Shown: positions 1-8,856, counted from the stretch's first letter. The stretch: 64,000 nt of DNA from Streptomyces lincolnensis (GCF_021173675.1 NZ_JAIHON010000024.1:39970-103969), one strand, 5' to 3'. Notes: generated by a model from the letters alone, not told the origin. Numbers and translations are program-made.

Positions 1-148
1 ACGGTTGACGGATCTGCTCGACGAGGGACACACCGGTCTCAAGTCAGGCGAGGACGGCATGTTCGAGGTCGACCTGCCCGCGTACGGCTACCGGTGGCTC
101 CGCGTCGGCACCCCGGCGGACGACCCCGAAAGCATCGCGTCCGACTGA
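1..148 (+). CDS. C-terminal end of a GH13-type (alpha-amylase family) glycosidase, partial
   Basis: The reading frame is open from base 2 to the TGA at 146-148 and enters from outside the window. The 48 visible residues contain a motif of the type VDLPAYGYRWLRV. This resembles the last beta strand of the C-terminal all-beta domain of GH13 amylases and related glucan-active enzymes, where the chain ends shortly after a 'YGYRWLRL'-type strand. Substrate and EC class cannot be told from this tail. A carbohydrate enzyme here fits the sugar-uptake locus that follows, but about 670 bp separate them and they need not be linked. Confidence 0.55.
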   Translation, partial: RLTDLLDEGHTGLKSGEDGMFEVDLPAYGYRWLRVGTPADDPESIASD

Positions 149-822
149 CAGGCCCATGAGCGGGGTCCCGACCCATCGGCGGAGCCGCGAGTGTGCCGCG
201 CCCGGGGGGCCGGTAGCGGTACCCCCGCCCATCGGCACCACAGCCGCGGTACACACAGAGGGCGGTGATGACGACACTCGATCCGACCGCCCAACACAGG
301 AGGGAGCCGACGGCCAGAACCTCGGCCGGGCGCTCTACGACAGCGGAGCCGAACGGCAGACCGCACCCGGACGGGCCGCCGCTCGGACCGGTCCCGCCCT
401 CCGGCATCGGGATGCGTGGCGCGTGCGGGTCCTGCCCCGCAAATAGCGTCTACTCCGACGGCACGCCCTCACAGACCTACGTCTACGACCTTGCGAGCCT
501 CTCGACGGAAGCCGGCTACGCCACCGGCCAACCTGACCTACAGCAACGACGACACTCTTCGCCTCACCCGTTACCTCCATGTCCACCGGCAATGCGGGTC
601 CAGCCCTTCGGCAAGGTTCCCGGCCACCTCGCGGGGTGGGGTGAACACGCAGGGCCACCACGCGGCACCACTTGTTCCGACGAACGTCCACCAGCCGCCG
701 CCCCACAAGCCCCGCGACGGATCAGACCTCCGTGAGCGCCAAGGGCCCCCACGCGTCAAGCCGGAGAGGGCAGGCCAACGTTCTGGGTGTGCGCAGGTGG
801 TTCAGCAGCACCCGTCTTGGAC
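149..822. other. non-coding stretch with a possible RHS-repeat relic
   Basis: No convincing gene lies here; open frames on both strands look like GC-rich artefacts. At 448-574 the plus strand reads YSDGTPSQTYVYDL in one frame and then, after a frame change, ANLTYSNDDTLRLTRY. Such YSxDG / TYxYD / LTYSNDxxxRLT patterns resemble RHS/YD repeats of polymorphic toxin-type proteins, so a short decayed RHS fragment is possible. The match is short and this is a weak call. Confidence 0.25.
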
Positions 823-1839
823 TCAAGACGATTCGCGTACGACGAGTTCCGTGGGAAGTGTGACGCGCCTGCGCGGCCTTTCGGGATCGCTGATCTCCTC
901 CAGGAGGATGCGTCCGATCATGGCGCCGATCTCCTCGACGGGCTGGCGCACGGTGCTGAGGGGCGGATTGGTGTGCCGGGCGATGATGGAGTCGTCGAAC
1001 CCGACCACGGCCACGTCGTCGGGGACGCTCCTGCCCTGCCTGCGCAGCTCGGCCAGAGCCCCCGCCGCCATGACGTCCGAGGCGACGAAGACGGCGTCGA
1101 GTTCAGGGACTTGTTCAAGGAGTGAACGCATCGCGGCCCCGCCGCCCTCCTCGGTGAAGTCGGCCGAGGCCACGAGCCGGTCCGTGCCCTGGTGGCCGGC
1201 CTTCTCGAGGGCCTCGCGCCATCCCTGGAGTCTGCTGCGCCCTACCTCCATGTCCAGCGGACCACTGATCGTGGCGACGGTGCGCCGCCCCCGCGCGAGG
1301 AGGTGGTTGACGGCCGTCGCGGCCCCGCCGGTGTTGTCGGAGTGCACGTGGCTGAGCGACTCGTCGGGGGAGCGGCGTCCGGCGAGCACCGTGGGCAGCC
1401 CCATGTCCTCCAGCAGCCCGGGCAGCGGGTCGTGCTCGTGCACGGAGACGAGGAGGACCCCGTCTACACGCCGTTCCGCGACCGACTGGGTGAGCTGGTC
1501 GCGCTCTGCCTGGTCGCGGATGAGTACCAGTTGGAGCTGTGTGCGGGTTTCCGCGAGGGCGGTGCTGACACCGCGGATGACCGCCGAGAAGTAAGGCTCC
1601 GAGCCCAGCTTGCTCTCCGACTCGGGGATCACCAGAGCCACGGAGTTCGTCCGGCTCGTCACCAGGCCCCGGGCAACGGAGTTCGGGACGTAGTTCAGCT
1701 CGGCGATGGCGGCGAGGACGGCGGCCCTCGCCTTCTCGCTGACGAGTTCGGAGCCGTTGATGACTCGTGAAACCGTGGTGCGTCCGACGCCGGCGCGGGC
1801 TGCCACGGTGATGATGGTCGGGCGTTGCCGTTCCCCCAT
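823..1839 (-). CDS. LacI-family transcriptional repressor of the adjacent sugar-uptake operon (CebR-like)
   Basis: The protein is 338 residues from the ATG at 1839, chosen over the ORF start at 1878 because GGGAGG sits 5 bases upstream. The N-terminus has the LacI helix-turn-helix (TVAARAGVGRTTVSRVINGS) and hinge region (NSVARGL), followed by a periplasmic-binding-protein-like ligand domain ending with the family's 'PLSTVRQP' region. It is transcribed divergently from a cellobiose-type ABC transporter and beta-glucosidase, the arrangement seen for CebR in streptomycetes. Two palindromic sites at 2010-2045 in the shared intergenic region are its likely operators. The inducer is inferred to be cellobiose or a related beta-glucoside; the sequence does not prove this. 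Confidence 0.85.
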   Translation of the reverse strand: MGERQRPTIITVAARAGVGRTTVSRVINGSELVSEKARAAVLAAIAELNYVPNSVARGLVTSRTNSVALVIPESESKLGSEPYFSAVIRGVSTALAETRTQLQLVLIRDQAERDQLTQSVAERRVDGVLLVSVHEHDPLPGLLEDMGLPTVLAGRRSPDESLSHVHSDNTGGAATAVNHLLARGRRTVATISGPLDMEVGRSRLQGWREALEKAGHQGTDRLVASADFTEEGGGAAMRSLLEQVPELDAVFVASDVMAAGALAELRRQGRSVPDDVAVVGFDDSIIARHTNPPLSTVRQPVEEIGAMIGRILLEEISDPERPRRRVTLPTELVVRESS

Positions 1840-1967
1840 GGCGCCTCCCTCGCTCGGCTCTGCCTGGACGGCTTTCACCTGCGCATTGTGCCAGATCCGA
1901 GGAGGGCACCCGCAGCACGTGCGTGCGGACCCGCGACATCTTTCCGCAACGAAGTGGATTCAACTTC

Positions 1968-1997
1968 TTGACAGACGCCTTCCGGGGCGGCGAGGCT
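1968..1997 (+). promoter_or_regulatory. candidate promoter of the sugar-uptake operon
   Basis: TTGACA at 1968-1973 matches the -35 consensus. GAGGCT at 1992-1997, 18 bases downstream, is a partial match to the streptomycete -10 (TAGGxT). The predicted start near 2004 would put both operators immediately downstream, a road-block position for repression. A small inverted repeat (GAAGT-N7-ACTTC) lies just upstream. Confidence 0.45.
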
Positions 1998-2009
1998 GCG
2001 GCTCCTGAG

Positions 2010-2045
2010 TGGGCACGTTCCCACCGTCAAATGGGAACGTTCCCA
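2010..2045. promoter_or_regulatory. two tandem LacI/CebR-type operators
   Basis: TGGGCACGTTCCCA (2010-2023) and the perfect palindrome TGGGAACGTTCCCA (2032-2045) lie 22 bp apart, about two helical turns. They resemble the known CebR site TGGGAGCGCTCCCA but with ACGT in place of GCGC at the centre. They sit between the divergent LacI gene and the binding-protein gene. No further copy was noticed before the permease genes. Confidence 0.8.
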
Positions 2046-2121
2046 CCGAACAAATCGTGCCTGCGGAGCGGACCGCAGGGCGCGATCTCCGGTGCGTCAG
2101 CGCCGCCGCTAGGAGGATGAA

Positions 2122-3432
2122 ATGGACAAGTTCCGAAGCGCCTTGCGTACGAAAGCCGTGGCCGCCGTGTCGGTCACGTCGGCTCTCGGCCTGATCGTGG
2201 GCTGCGGGGGCAGCGACGGAGGCACCGGAGGTGGCAAGAAGGACGGCAAGGTCACCATCACCATGGGGCTCTTCGGCGTCATGGGCTTCAAGGAGACCGG
2301 CCTGCTCGACAAGTACATGAAGGAACACCCGAACGTCGTCATCAAGGCGGACGTGGCGGGCGACGAACAGACCTACTACACCGCCCTGCAGACCCACCTG
2401 GCCGCAGGCAGCGGACTGAAGGACATTCAGGGCATAGAAATTGGTAGGGCCAAGGAACTGTCCGACACCCAGAAGGACAAGTTCGTCGACCTCGCCGGAG
2501 TGGCCGGGACGGACCACTTCCTTCCGTGGAAGCAGAGCCAGGTCACCACCACCGACAACAAGGTCATCGGCCTCGGCACCGACATCGGCCCCATGGCCGT
2601 CTGCTACCGCAAGGACCTCTTCGAGCAGGCCGGCCTGCCCACCGACCGCGACGAGGTCGCCAAGCTGTGGGAGGGCGACTGGTCGAAGTACGTCGCCGCC
2701 GGCAAGCGGTTCAAGCAGGACTCCAAGGACGACAAGGTCGCCTTCATGGACAGCTCCAGCGGACTGTTCAACGCCATGATCTACGGCAACTCCCAGCAGT
2801 TCTACGACAAGCAGGGCAAGCTGATCTACGCCACCAACCCTGTCGTGCAGGACGCGTGGAAGCTGGCCTCCGAAGCGGCCACGTCCGACCTGACGGCCAA
2901 ACTCCGTCAGTTCCAGCCCGGTTGGGACCCCGGCCTGGCCAACAGCACGTTCGCCAGCACCGTCTGCCCGGCGTGGATGCTCGCGCACATCAGCGAGAAG
3001 GCGGGACCGAAGAACAAGGGCAAGTGGGACGTCGCCAAGGCACCCAAGGGCGCCAACTGGGGCGGATCGTTCCTTGGCGTGATGGAAAAGAGTCCCGTCA
3101 AGAAGGAGGCGCAGGACCTCGTCGCCTGGCTCACCGCGCCCGAGCAGCAGGCCTACCTCTTCGAGAAGATCGGAAACTTCCCCTCGTCGCAGACCGCGTT
3201 GGAGATGCCCGAGGTCGTCGATGCCACGTCGGACTACTTCGGTGGCGCGCCCATCGGAAAGATCTTCGGCGCCGCGGCCCAGGAGATCCCCGACGAGCAG
3301 GTGCTCGGCCGCAAGGACGGCACCATCAAGGACATCTTCTCGCAGGGTCTGACCTTGATCGAGGCGCAGAACAAGAGCCCGAACGAGGCGTGGAAGACCA
3401 GTGACGAGCGGATTGAGAAGGCCGCCGGCTGA
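2122..3432 (+). CDS. sugar ABC transporter substrate-binding lipoprotein (CebE-like)
   Basis: The protein is 436 residues with AGGAGG about 5 bases before the ATG. Residues 1-28 form a lipoprotein signal with basic residues, a hydrophobic stretch and the lipobox LIVGC; Cys28 is the predicted lipidated residue. The rest has the fold pattern of family 1 extracellular solute-binding proteins, including a Pro-rich ligand-cleft region and a C-terminal helix before 'EKAAG'. Two permeases and a GH1 enzyme follow, so it should capture cellobiose or a similar oligosaccharide outside the membrane. No ATPase is encoded here; streptomycete CebEFG-type systems use the shared MsiK ATPase encoded elsewhere. 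Confidence 0.9.
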   Translation: MDKFRSALRTKAVAAVSVTSALGLIVGCGGSDGGTGGGKKDGKVTITMGLFGVMGFKETGLLDKYMKEHPNVVIKADVAGDEQTYYTALQTHLAAGSGLKDIQGIEIGRAKELSDTQKDKFVDLAGVAGTDHFLPWKQSQVTTTDNKVIGLGTDIGPMAVCYRKDLFEQAGLPTDRDEVAKLWEGDWSKYVAAGKRFKQDSKDDKVAFMDSSSGLFNAMIYGNSQQFYDKQGKLIYATNPVVQDAWKLASEAATSDLTAKLRQFQPGWDPGLANSTFASTVCPAWMLAHISEKAGPKNKGKWDVAKAPKGANWGGSFLGVMEKSPVKKEAQDLVAWLTAPEQQAYLFEKIGNFPSSQTALEMPEVVDATSDYFGGAPIGKIFGAAAQEIPDEQVLGRKDGTIKDIFSQGLTLIEAQNKSPNEAWKTSDERIEKAAG

Positions 3433-3452
3433 CCTGGGGCCCCTGCCCGTCG

Positions 3453-3490
3453 CCCGGCGCCCCACGCGTGGCCCGCATGGGGCCGCCGGG
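3453..3490 (+). promoter_or_regulatory. intercistronic stem-loop between binding protein and permease genes
   Basis: CCCGGCGCCCC (3453-3463) pairs with GGGGC-c-GCCGGG (3479-3490) to form an 11-bp GC stem with one bulged C and a 15-base loop. There is no T tract, so a full rho-independent stop is not supported. It may protect the upstream mRNA or partly attenuate transcription, as in many transport operons where the binding protein is made in excess. Confidence 0.55.
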
Positions 3491-3532
3491 CCCCTGCCCG
3501 CCTCTCCAACCCTCCAGGAAGGACGCCTTCCG

Positions 3533-4504
3533 GTGGCCATCTCCACCTCCACACCCCCCAACGGCGCGCCCGGCGTCACAGCGGAGCATCAGCGCCGCCG
3601 CACGCTGCTGCACCGCCTCGACGTCCGCGGCGCCCCGTACGCCTTCGTCGCCCCGTTCTTCATCGTGTTCGCCGCCTTCAGCTTCTACCCGCTCATCTAC
3701 ACCTCGTGGATCTCGCTGCACCGCGTCGAACTGTCGACCCTGAACCTCATGGAGTGGGTCGGTTTCGGCAACTACACGGCGCTGTGGGAGGACGACCGTT
3801 TCTGGAACGCGCTGCTGAACACCTTCACCATCGGTGTCCTGTCGACCGTGCCCCAACTGCTGATGGCACTCGGACTGGCGCACCTGCTCAACTACCGGAT
3901 GCGCGGCTCCACGTTTTTCCGTGTCGCCGCCCTGACGCCGTACGCCACCTCGGTCGGTGCCGCCGCCCTCGTGTTCACGATGCTCTTCGAACGCGACTTC
4001 GGCATGATCAACTGGATGTTGAGCCTCGTCGGCGTCGACAACCTCGACTGGGAGAACAACAAGTGGGCCGCGCAGACGGCGATCTCCTCCATCGTGATCT
4101 GGCGCTGGACCGGCTACAACGCGCTGCTCTACCTCGCCGCGATGCAGGCGATCCCGCGCGACCGCTACGAGGCCGCGGCCATCGACGGCGCCTCGCGGTG
4201 GCAGCAGTTCCTGAAGGTCACCGTGCCCGGCATCCGTTCCACCATCGTGTTCACCATCGTGCTGTCCACGATCGGCGCCACGCAGCTCTTCGGTGAACCC
4301 CTGATCTTCGGCCAGGGCCCGAACGGCATCACCGGGGGAGCCGACAACCAGTACCAGACCCTGGGTCTGCTGCTGTACGAGGAGGGCTGGAAGAACTACC
4401 AGATGGGGCGGGCCGCCACGGTCGCCTGGGCGATGTTCCTGCTGCTCATCGTGGTGTTCGTCGTCCAACGCATCGTCAAGCGCTTCACCACGCGCAGGAC
4501 CTGA
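3533..4504 (+). CDS. sugar ABC transporter permease (CebF-like, MalF type)
   Basis: The protein is 323 residues from the GTG at 3533, preceded by AGGAAGGA; an earlier in-frame start at 3401 would overlap the upstream gene and lacks a good ribosome site. About six membrane helices are visible, the first near PYAFVAPFFIVFAAF. The cytoplasmic EAA loop (YEAAAIDGASRWQQFLKVTVPGIR) that docks the ATPase is intact. It pairs with the next permease to form the membrane channel for the oligosaccharide bound by the lipoprotein encoded upstream. Confidence 0.9.
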   Translation: MAISTSTPPNGAPGVTAEHQRRRTLLHRLDVRGAPYAFVAPFFIVFAAFSFYPLIYTSWISLHRVELSTLNLMEWVGFGNYTALWEDDRFWNALLNTFTIGVLSTVPQLLMALGLAHLLNYRMRGSTFFRVAALTPYATSVGAAALVFTMLFERDFGMINWMLSLVGVDNLDWENNKWAAQTAISSIVIWRWTGYNALLYLAAMQAIPRDRYEAAAIDGASRWQQFLKVTVPGIRSTIVFTIVLSTIGATQLFGEPLIFGQGPNGITGGADNQYQTLGLLLYEEGWKNYQMGRAATVAWAMFLLLIVVFVVQRIVKRFTTRRT

Positions 4505-4517
4505 CCGGGAGATCTTC

Positions 4518-5459
4518 ATGACCACAGACAGCATCCCGGCCCGGGCGACGGACGCACCTCCCGAGGCCGTGCGCAAGACCCGCAAGTCCACCCCGCCCGG
4601 TGGGCGGCCCCTCCGACTGTTCCGGCACCCCGGTGCCGGGCGCCAGCACCACGCGGGACCCGTCGCCTACATCCTGATGGGGCTCGCGGCGCTGGTCTCA
4701 CTGTTCCCGCTGTACTGGACGATGGTGGCGGCCTCGACCGACAACACGCGCGTCACCCAGACACCTCCGCCCTTCCTGCCAGGACCCCATCTGCTGGAGA
4801 ACCTCGGCAAGGCCTGGCAGGACGCCGCGCTGGGCAAGGCCATGCTCAACAGCCTGATCGTGGCCGGCGTGATCGCCCTGTCCACGGTCCTGTTCGCCAC
4901 CCTGGCCGGCTTCGCGTTCGCCAAACTCCGCTTCAAGGGCCGCAACGTCCTGCTGATGCTCGTGATCGGCACGATGATGGTGCCGCCGCAACTGGGCGTC
5001 GTACCGCTGTTCATGATGATGACGGAACTGGGCTGGGGCCAGAAGCTGCCCGCCGTCATCTTCCCCACCCTTGTCAGCGCCGTCGGCGTGTTCTTCATGC
5101 GGCAGTACCTGGCCGAAGCGCTGCCCGACGAACTCGTCGAGGCCGGACGAGTGGACGGTGCGCACTCCCTGCGCATCTTCTGGAGCATCGTGCTGCCGAT
5201 CGCCCGGGCTCCCATGGCCGTGCTGTTCATGATCACGTTCGTGCACGCGTGGAACGACTTCTTCTGGCCCTTCATCGTGCTCGACATGACCAACCCGACC
5301 GTCCCCGTCGCTCTCACCCAGCTCAGCGCGGGCTATGTGCGCGACCAGTCGCTGATCATGGCGGGCGCACTGCTCGGCACGCTGCCTCTGCTCGCTCTGT
5401 TCATCGTCTTCGGCCGCCAGATCGTCGGCGGAATCATGCAAGGCGCGGTCAAGGGGTGA
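4518..5459 (+). CDS. sugar ABC transporter permease (CebG-like, MalG type)
   Basis: The protein is 313 residues and starts 13 bases after the preceding permease, with GGGAG before the ATG. The N-terminal ~50 residues are hydrophilic, then about six membrane helices follow, beginning near YILMGLAALVSLFPLYW. The EAA loop (ELVEAGRVDGAHSLRIFWSI) marks it as the MalG-type partner of the upstream permease. It belongs to the same transcript as the binding protein and the GH1 enzyme. Confidence 0.9.
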   Translation: MTTDSIPARATDAPPEAVRKTRKSTPPGGRPLRLFRHPGAGRQHHAGPVAYILMGLAALVSLFPLYWTMVAASTDNTRVTQTPPPFLPGPHLLENLGKAWQDAALGKAMLNSLIVAGVIALSTVLFATLAGFAFAKLRFKGRNVLLMLVIGTMMVPPQLGVVPLFMMMTELGWGQKLPAVIFPTLVSAVGVFFMRQYLAEALPDELVEAGRVDGAHSLRIFWSIVLPIARAPMAVLFMITFVHAWNDFFWPFIVLDMTNPTVPVALTQLSAGYVRDQSLIMAGALLGTLPLLALFIVFGRQIVGGIMQGAVKG

Positions 5460-5550
5460 AGGCCGCACCGTCCCCTCGTCGCCGCGATTCATCGACGCCC
5501 CTTGCCCCGCTTCGCCCCTCCCTGCCCGCACATCATCTGGAAGGACCCAC

Positions 5551-6990
5551 GTGAGCACCGCAACCCGACGCCTCGCGCCCGCCCCGGAGACCAGCACCGT
5601 CCGCACTTTCCCGCCGGGATTCACCTGGGGCACGGCGACCGCCGCCTACCAGATCGAGGGGGCCGCCTCCGCGGACGGACGCACTCCTTCGATCTGGGAC
5701 ACCTACTCGCACACCCCCGGCAGGGTGCGCAACGGTGACACCGGCGACGTCGCCACCGACCACTACCACCGGTGGCGCGAGGACGTCGAGATCATGGCCG
5801 ACCTCGGAGTGAGCGCGTACCGGTTCTCCCTGTCCTGGTCGCGCGTACAGCCGACCGGCCGCGGCCCGGCCGTCGAAAAGGGACTCGACTTCTATCGCGC
5901 CCTCACCGACGCACTGCTGGAAAAGGGCATCGAACCGGTTGTCACCCTGTATCACTGGGACCTGCCACAGGAGCTGGAGGACGCCGGAGGCTGGCCCGAG
6001 CGCACCACCGGCGACCGGTTCGCCGACTACGCGGCCCTGGCGGCTCGGGCGCTGGGAGACCGGGTGAAGACCTGGATCACCCTCAACGAGCCCTGGTGCA
6101 GCGCCTTCCTCGGATACGGTTCAGGCGTCCATGCGCCCGGCCGCACCGACCCCGTCGCGGCCCTGCGCGCGGCACACCATCTCAACCTCGCCCACGGCAA
6201 GGCCGTACAGGCCCTGCGCGCCGAACTGCCCGCACGCGCGCAGACATCCATCACCCTCAACATTCACCACGTACGCGCGCTGACCGAAGCAGCCGAGGAC
6301 GTCGACGCGGCCCGACGGATCGACGCACTGGCCAACCGTGTCTTCACCGGCCCACTCCTGGAAGGCCACTACCCCCAAGACCTCTTCCAGGACACGGCGA
6401 GCCTGACCGACTGGTCCTTCATACGGGACGGCGACACCGCCACCATCCACCAGCCGCTGGACTTCCTGGGCGTCAACTACTACACGCCGACGCTCGTCTC
6501 CGCGGCCACCGGCGAGGCCAGCCACGGTTCCGACGGCCACGGCGCGAGCGAGCACAGCCCCTGGCCCGGCGCCGACAACGTCGCCTTCCACCGTCCGCCG
6601 GGCAGCACCACCGCCATGGGCTGGGCGGTCGACCCCAGTGGTCTGTACGACCTGCTGACCCGTCTCAAGGCAGACTTCCCCGCGATGCCACTCATGATCA
6701 CTGAGAACGGGGCCGCCTTCGACGACTACGTCAACCCGGAGGGCGAGGTGGCCGACCCCGAGCGCATCGCCTACCTCCACGGCCACCTGTCGGCCGTCCA
6801 CCAGGCGATCAAGGCCGGTGTCGATGTCCGGGGCTACTTCCTGTGGTCTCTGCTGGACAACTTCGAGTGGGGTTACGGCTACAGCAAGCGCTTTGGTGCG
6901 GTCTACGTCGACTACCCGACCGGCAAGCGCATCCCCAAGTCCAGCGCGCGATGGTATGCCGACGTGGTCCGTACCGGCAGTCTGCCGTAG
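5551..6990 (+). CDS. GH1 beta-glucosidase (BglC-like)
   Basis: The protein is 479 residues from a GTG start with GGAAGGA upstream. The GH1 signatures are complete: N-terminal FPPGFTWGTATAAYQIEG near residue 20, acid/base Glu180 in TLNEPW, nucleophile Glu385 in ITENG, and the aglycone-side FEWGYGYSKRFG motif near the C-terminus. There is no signal peptide, so it acts inside the cell and hydrolyses cellobiose or similar beta-glucosides brought in by the transporter. Lying 91 bp downstream of the second permease, it is probably part of the same LacI-controlled operon. It is about the usual length for bacterial GH1 enzymes. Confidence 0.93.
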   Translation: MSTATRRLAPAPETSTVRTFPPGFTWGTATAAYQIEGAASADGRTPSIWDTYSHTPGRVRNGDTGDVATDHYHRWREDVEIMADLGVSAYRFSLSWSRVQPTGRGPAVEKGLDFYRALTDALLEKGIEPVVTLYHWDLPQELEDAGGWPERTTGDRFADYAALAARALGDRVKTWITLNEPWCSAFLGYGSGVHAPGRTDPVAALRAAHHLNLAHGKAVQALRAELPARAQTSITLNIHHVRALTEAAEDVDAARRIDALANRVFTGPLLEGHYPQDLFQDTASLTDWSFIRDGDTATIHQPLDFLGVNYYTPTLVSAATGEASHGSDGHGASEHSPWPGADNVAFHRPPGSTTAMGWAVDPSGLYDLLTRLKADFPAMPLMITENGAAFDDYVNPEGEVADPERIAYLHGHLSAVHQAIKAGVDVRGYFLWSLLDNFEWGYGYSKRFGAVYVDYPTGKRIPKSSARWYADVVRTGSLP

Positions 6991-7261
6991 GAGCGCGGCT
7001 GGAGCCGGTGAGGGCGGGGCGGTTTGCGATCCTCCTTCGGCCCCGAATGAGCGTGAAGGGTTCGACTTCTTGATGGCGCTCGATCCGCTCCTCACTCTGT
7101 GCTTCGACGGTGAAGGTGCGTTGGGTGCACCGGCATGGCCCGTCGCCACGACGCAGAGGTGGGCGAGGCTTGTTCGGCGCCGCCGGGGCCTCGCTCCTCA
7201 CCGGCCGTAGCACAGGGAGCAGAGGGAGGGCAGGCCGTGGTCGGTCATGGACTGCGCGGCC

Positions 7262-7576
7262 TCTTCCCAGGAGGACCGGGCCGGGGGTACTCCATACCGC
7301 CGCCGAAGCCCTTGGTCATCACCAGGTCGAACTCGCCGTAGGTGTAGCGGCCGAACTCCTTGCCGAACCGCTCGACGGGCGTACACCCGCGCGCACATGG
7401 AAGTCACTGGCCAGGGCATAGGCGCTCTCGCCGGTCGACACGTATGGGTCGAGGTGCCATCCGTTCGTGTCGTGTACGGCGAGTACTGGCAGCGCGTTGC
7501 CCAGGAAGCGGAATGCGTCCTCGCGGCCGAAGCGGCCGTTGCGTTGGGGCACGGTGATGGACACGTCGAAGGAGAG
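7262..7576 (-). pseudogene. remnant of an M1-family aminopeptidase
   Basis: Two frames on the minus strand carry recognisable pieces. The first (7576 to about 7390) includes NALPVLAVHD, NGWHLDPYVSTGES and ALASDFHV. The second, after a frame change and internal deletion near 7390, reads PVERFGKEFGRY and ends at GFGGGMEYP, the variant of the M1 'GAMEN' exopeptidase motif. The zinc-binding HExxH region and both ends are missing, so it cannot be active. The fragment abuts an AraC remnant on the other strand at about 7580. Confidence 0.6.
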
Positions 7577-7587
7577 GGCCGCCGGAC

Positions 7588-7746
7588 GCCGACCGACACC
7601 TCGCCGATCCGGAGCTCTCGCCGGAAAGGATCGCCGCGGCGCACCACATCTCCGTGCGCTACCTGCACAAGCTCTTCCAGAGCGACGGGACCACCGTGAG
7701 CCGCTGGATCCAGCACCGCCGGCGGAGGAATGCCGACGCGAACTGA
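7588..7746 (+). pseudogene. C-terminal remnant of an AraC-type regulator
   Basis: In the frame ending at the TGA 7744-7746 the sequence reads DRHLADPELSPERIAAAHH, then ISVRYLHKLFQ and TVSRWIQHRR. This is the first helix-turn-helix of an AraC/XylS DNA-binding domain. The effector domain and second helix-turn-helix are absent and no start or ribosome site precedes it. Confidence 0.6.
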
Positions 7747-7779
7747 GCTGCCCCGGCCGAGCGTGTCTGATGCTGGCGA

Positions 7780-8856
7780 TCAGCTCAGGGAGCGGTAGAA
7801 GTCAAGGTGCCGCTGCGCGGCCTCGGACCAGGTGTGGCGGGCGGCGAGTTCCCGGCCGGTGGTCTGCCGGGCGGGGTCGTGCCGGGTGAGGGCGTGGCCG
7901 AGCTCGTCGGCCAGGTCTTCCGGGGTGGCGCCGAAGCGGGCGGCGGGTCCGAAGACCTCGCGCAGGACGGGGAGGTCGCGGACGACGAGCGGGACCCCGG
8001 CGGCCAGCGCCTCCATCGCGGCGAGCCCGAAGCCCTCCTTGAGAGAGGGGAAGGCGAAGGCGTCGGCGGCCGCGACGAGCGCCGGGAGTGCGTCGTCGGG
8101 GACCGGTCCGAGGACGACGGGTTCGATGCCGAGTTCGGCGGCCCGGGTCTCCCAACTCGCCCGGTACGCACGGTAGTCGAAGAGGGTTTCACCGCCCGCG
8201 ATGACCAGCCGCACGTTGGGATGCCTGGTCCGCAGGAGAGCGTACGCCTCCAGCAGGTCCAGTGATCCCTTGCGGGGCTCGATGCCTCCGACGCTCAGCA
8301 CATAGCGGCCCAGCCGGTGCTTCCAGCGGTCTCGGTCGGCGGAGGCCGTGGTCGCGAACCGTTCGTAGGCCACACCGTTGGGGATGACCTCGGCCTTGAG
8401 CCCCCAGCCCTGGGCGAGTTCGCCGGCCACCGATCGTGAGACGCACAGGTGCGCGTACGGCTCGACGATGGCCCGTTCGTGGCAGGCGGCCAGTTCGGGC
8501 GTCGTGAACTGGTCGAGGTGGTGGACCGTGCGGACGCAGCGGCCCGCCGCGTTGGCGCTGATGCAGTCCTGGGCGTGGACGATGTCGTACGGGGACGGAT
8601 CGAAGGCCGCGCTCAAGGTCGCGATGGAGCGCAGGATGCGTTCCCCGACCGTCTCGTCCTCGGGTCCGTCGGGGAAGGGCACGATCCGTACGCGTACGGC
8701 CGGGTCCACGGGCCGGAAGAAGCCGTCGTCGCCGCCCCGGCCCAGCGACCAGACCGTGACGTCCTGCCCGGCGGCGGCCAGCGCCTCGGCGAGGGCGAGG
8801 GTGTGGACGACGCCGCCGCGCGGCTTGGTGGAGTAGCTGAGCAGGGCGATCTTCAC
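7780..8856 (-). CDS. MSMEG_0565-family glycosyltransferase, last gene of the Nit1C-like operon
   Basis: The protein is 358 residues from the GTG at 8856, with GGGAGGG upstream and an overlap with the stop of the preceding gene. It has a GT-B fold signature: N-terminal KIALLSYSTKPRGGVVHTL, a central VGGIEPRKGSLDLLEAY, and the donor-binding PSLKEGFGLAAMEALAAG motif of GT4-type enzymes. Family members are consistently found with the nitrilase, radical SAM, AIR-synthase-like and flavoprotein genes seen upstream here. Its acceptor and product are unknown. Confidence 0.85.
   Translation of the reverse strand: MKIALLSYSTKPRGGVVHTLALAEALAAAGQDVTVWSLGRGGDDGFFRPVDPAVRVRIVPFPDGPEDETVGERILRSIATLSAAFDPSPYDIVHAQDCISANAAGRCVRTVHHLDQFTTPELAACHERAIVEPYAHLCVSRSVAGELAQGWGLKAEVIPNGVAYERFATTASADRDRWKHRLGRYVLSVGGIEPRKGSLDLLEAYALLRTRHPNVRLVIAGGETLFDYRAYRASWETRAAELGIEPVVLGPVPDDALPALVAAADAFAFPSLKEGFGLAAMEALAAGVPLVVRDLPVLREVFGPAARFGATPEDLADELGHALTRHDPARQTTGRELAARHTWSEAAQRHLDFYRSLS

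Noticed and set aside
416..1594. 392-residue plus-strand open frame over the LacI gene
   Set aside because: It is the antisense shadow of the LacI-family gene, rich in Ser/Arg with no recognisable domain; the minus-strand protein has clear family motifs.
1960..3579. 539-residue minus-strand open frame over the binding-protein gene
   Set aside because: Composition (Gly/Val/Asp-rich, repetitive) is typical of antisense frames in GC-rich genes; the plus-strand lipoprotein is unambiguous.
3326..4591. 421-residue minus-strand frame over the first permease
   Set aside because: Antisense shadow of a membrane-protein gene; no domain, no ribosome site.
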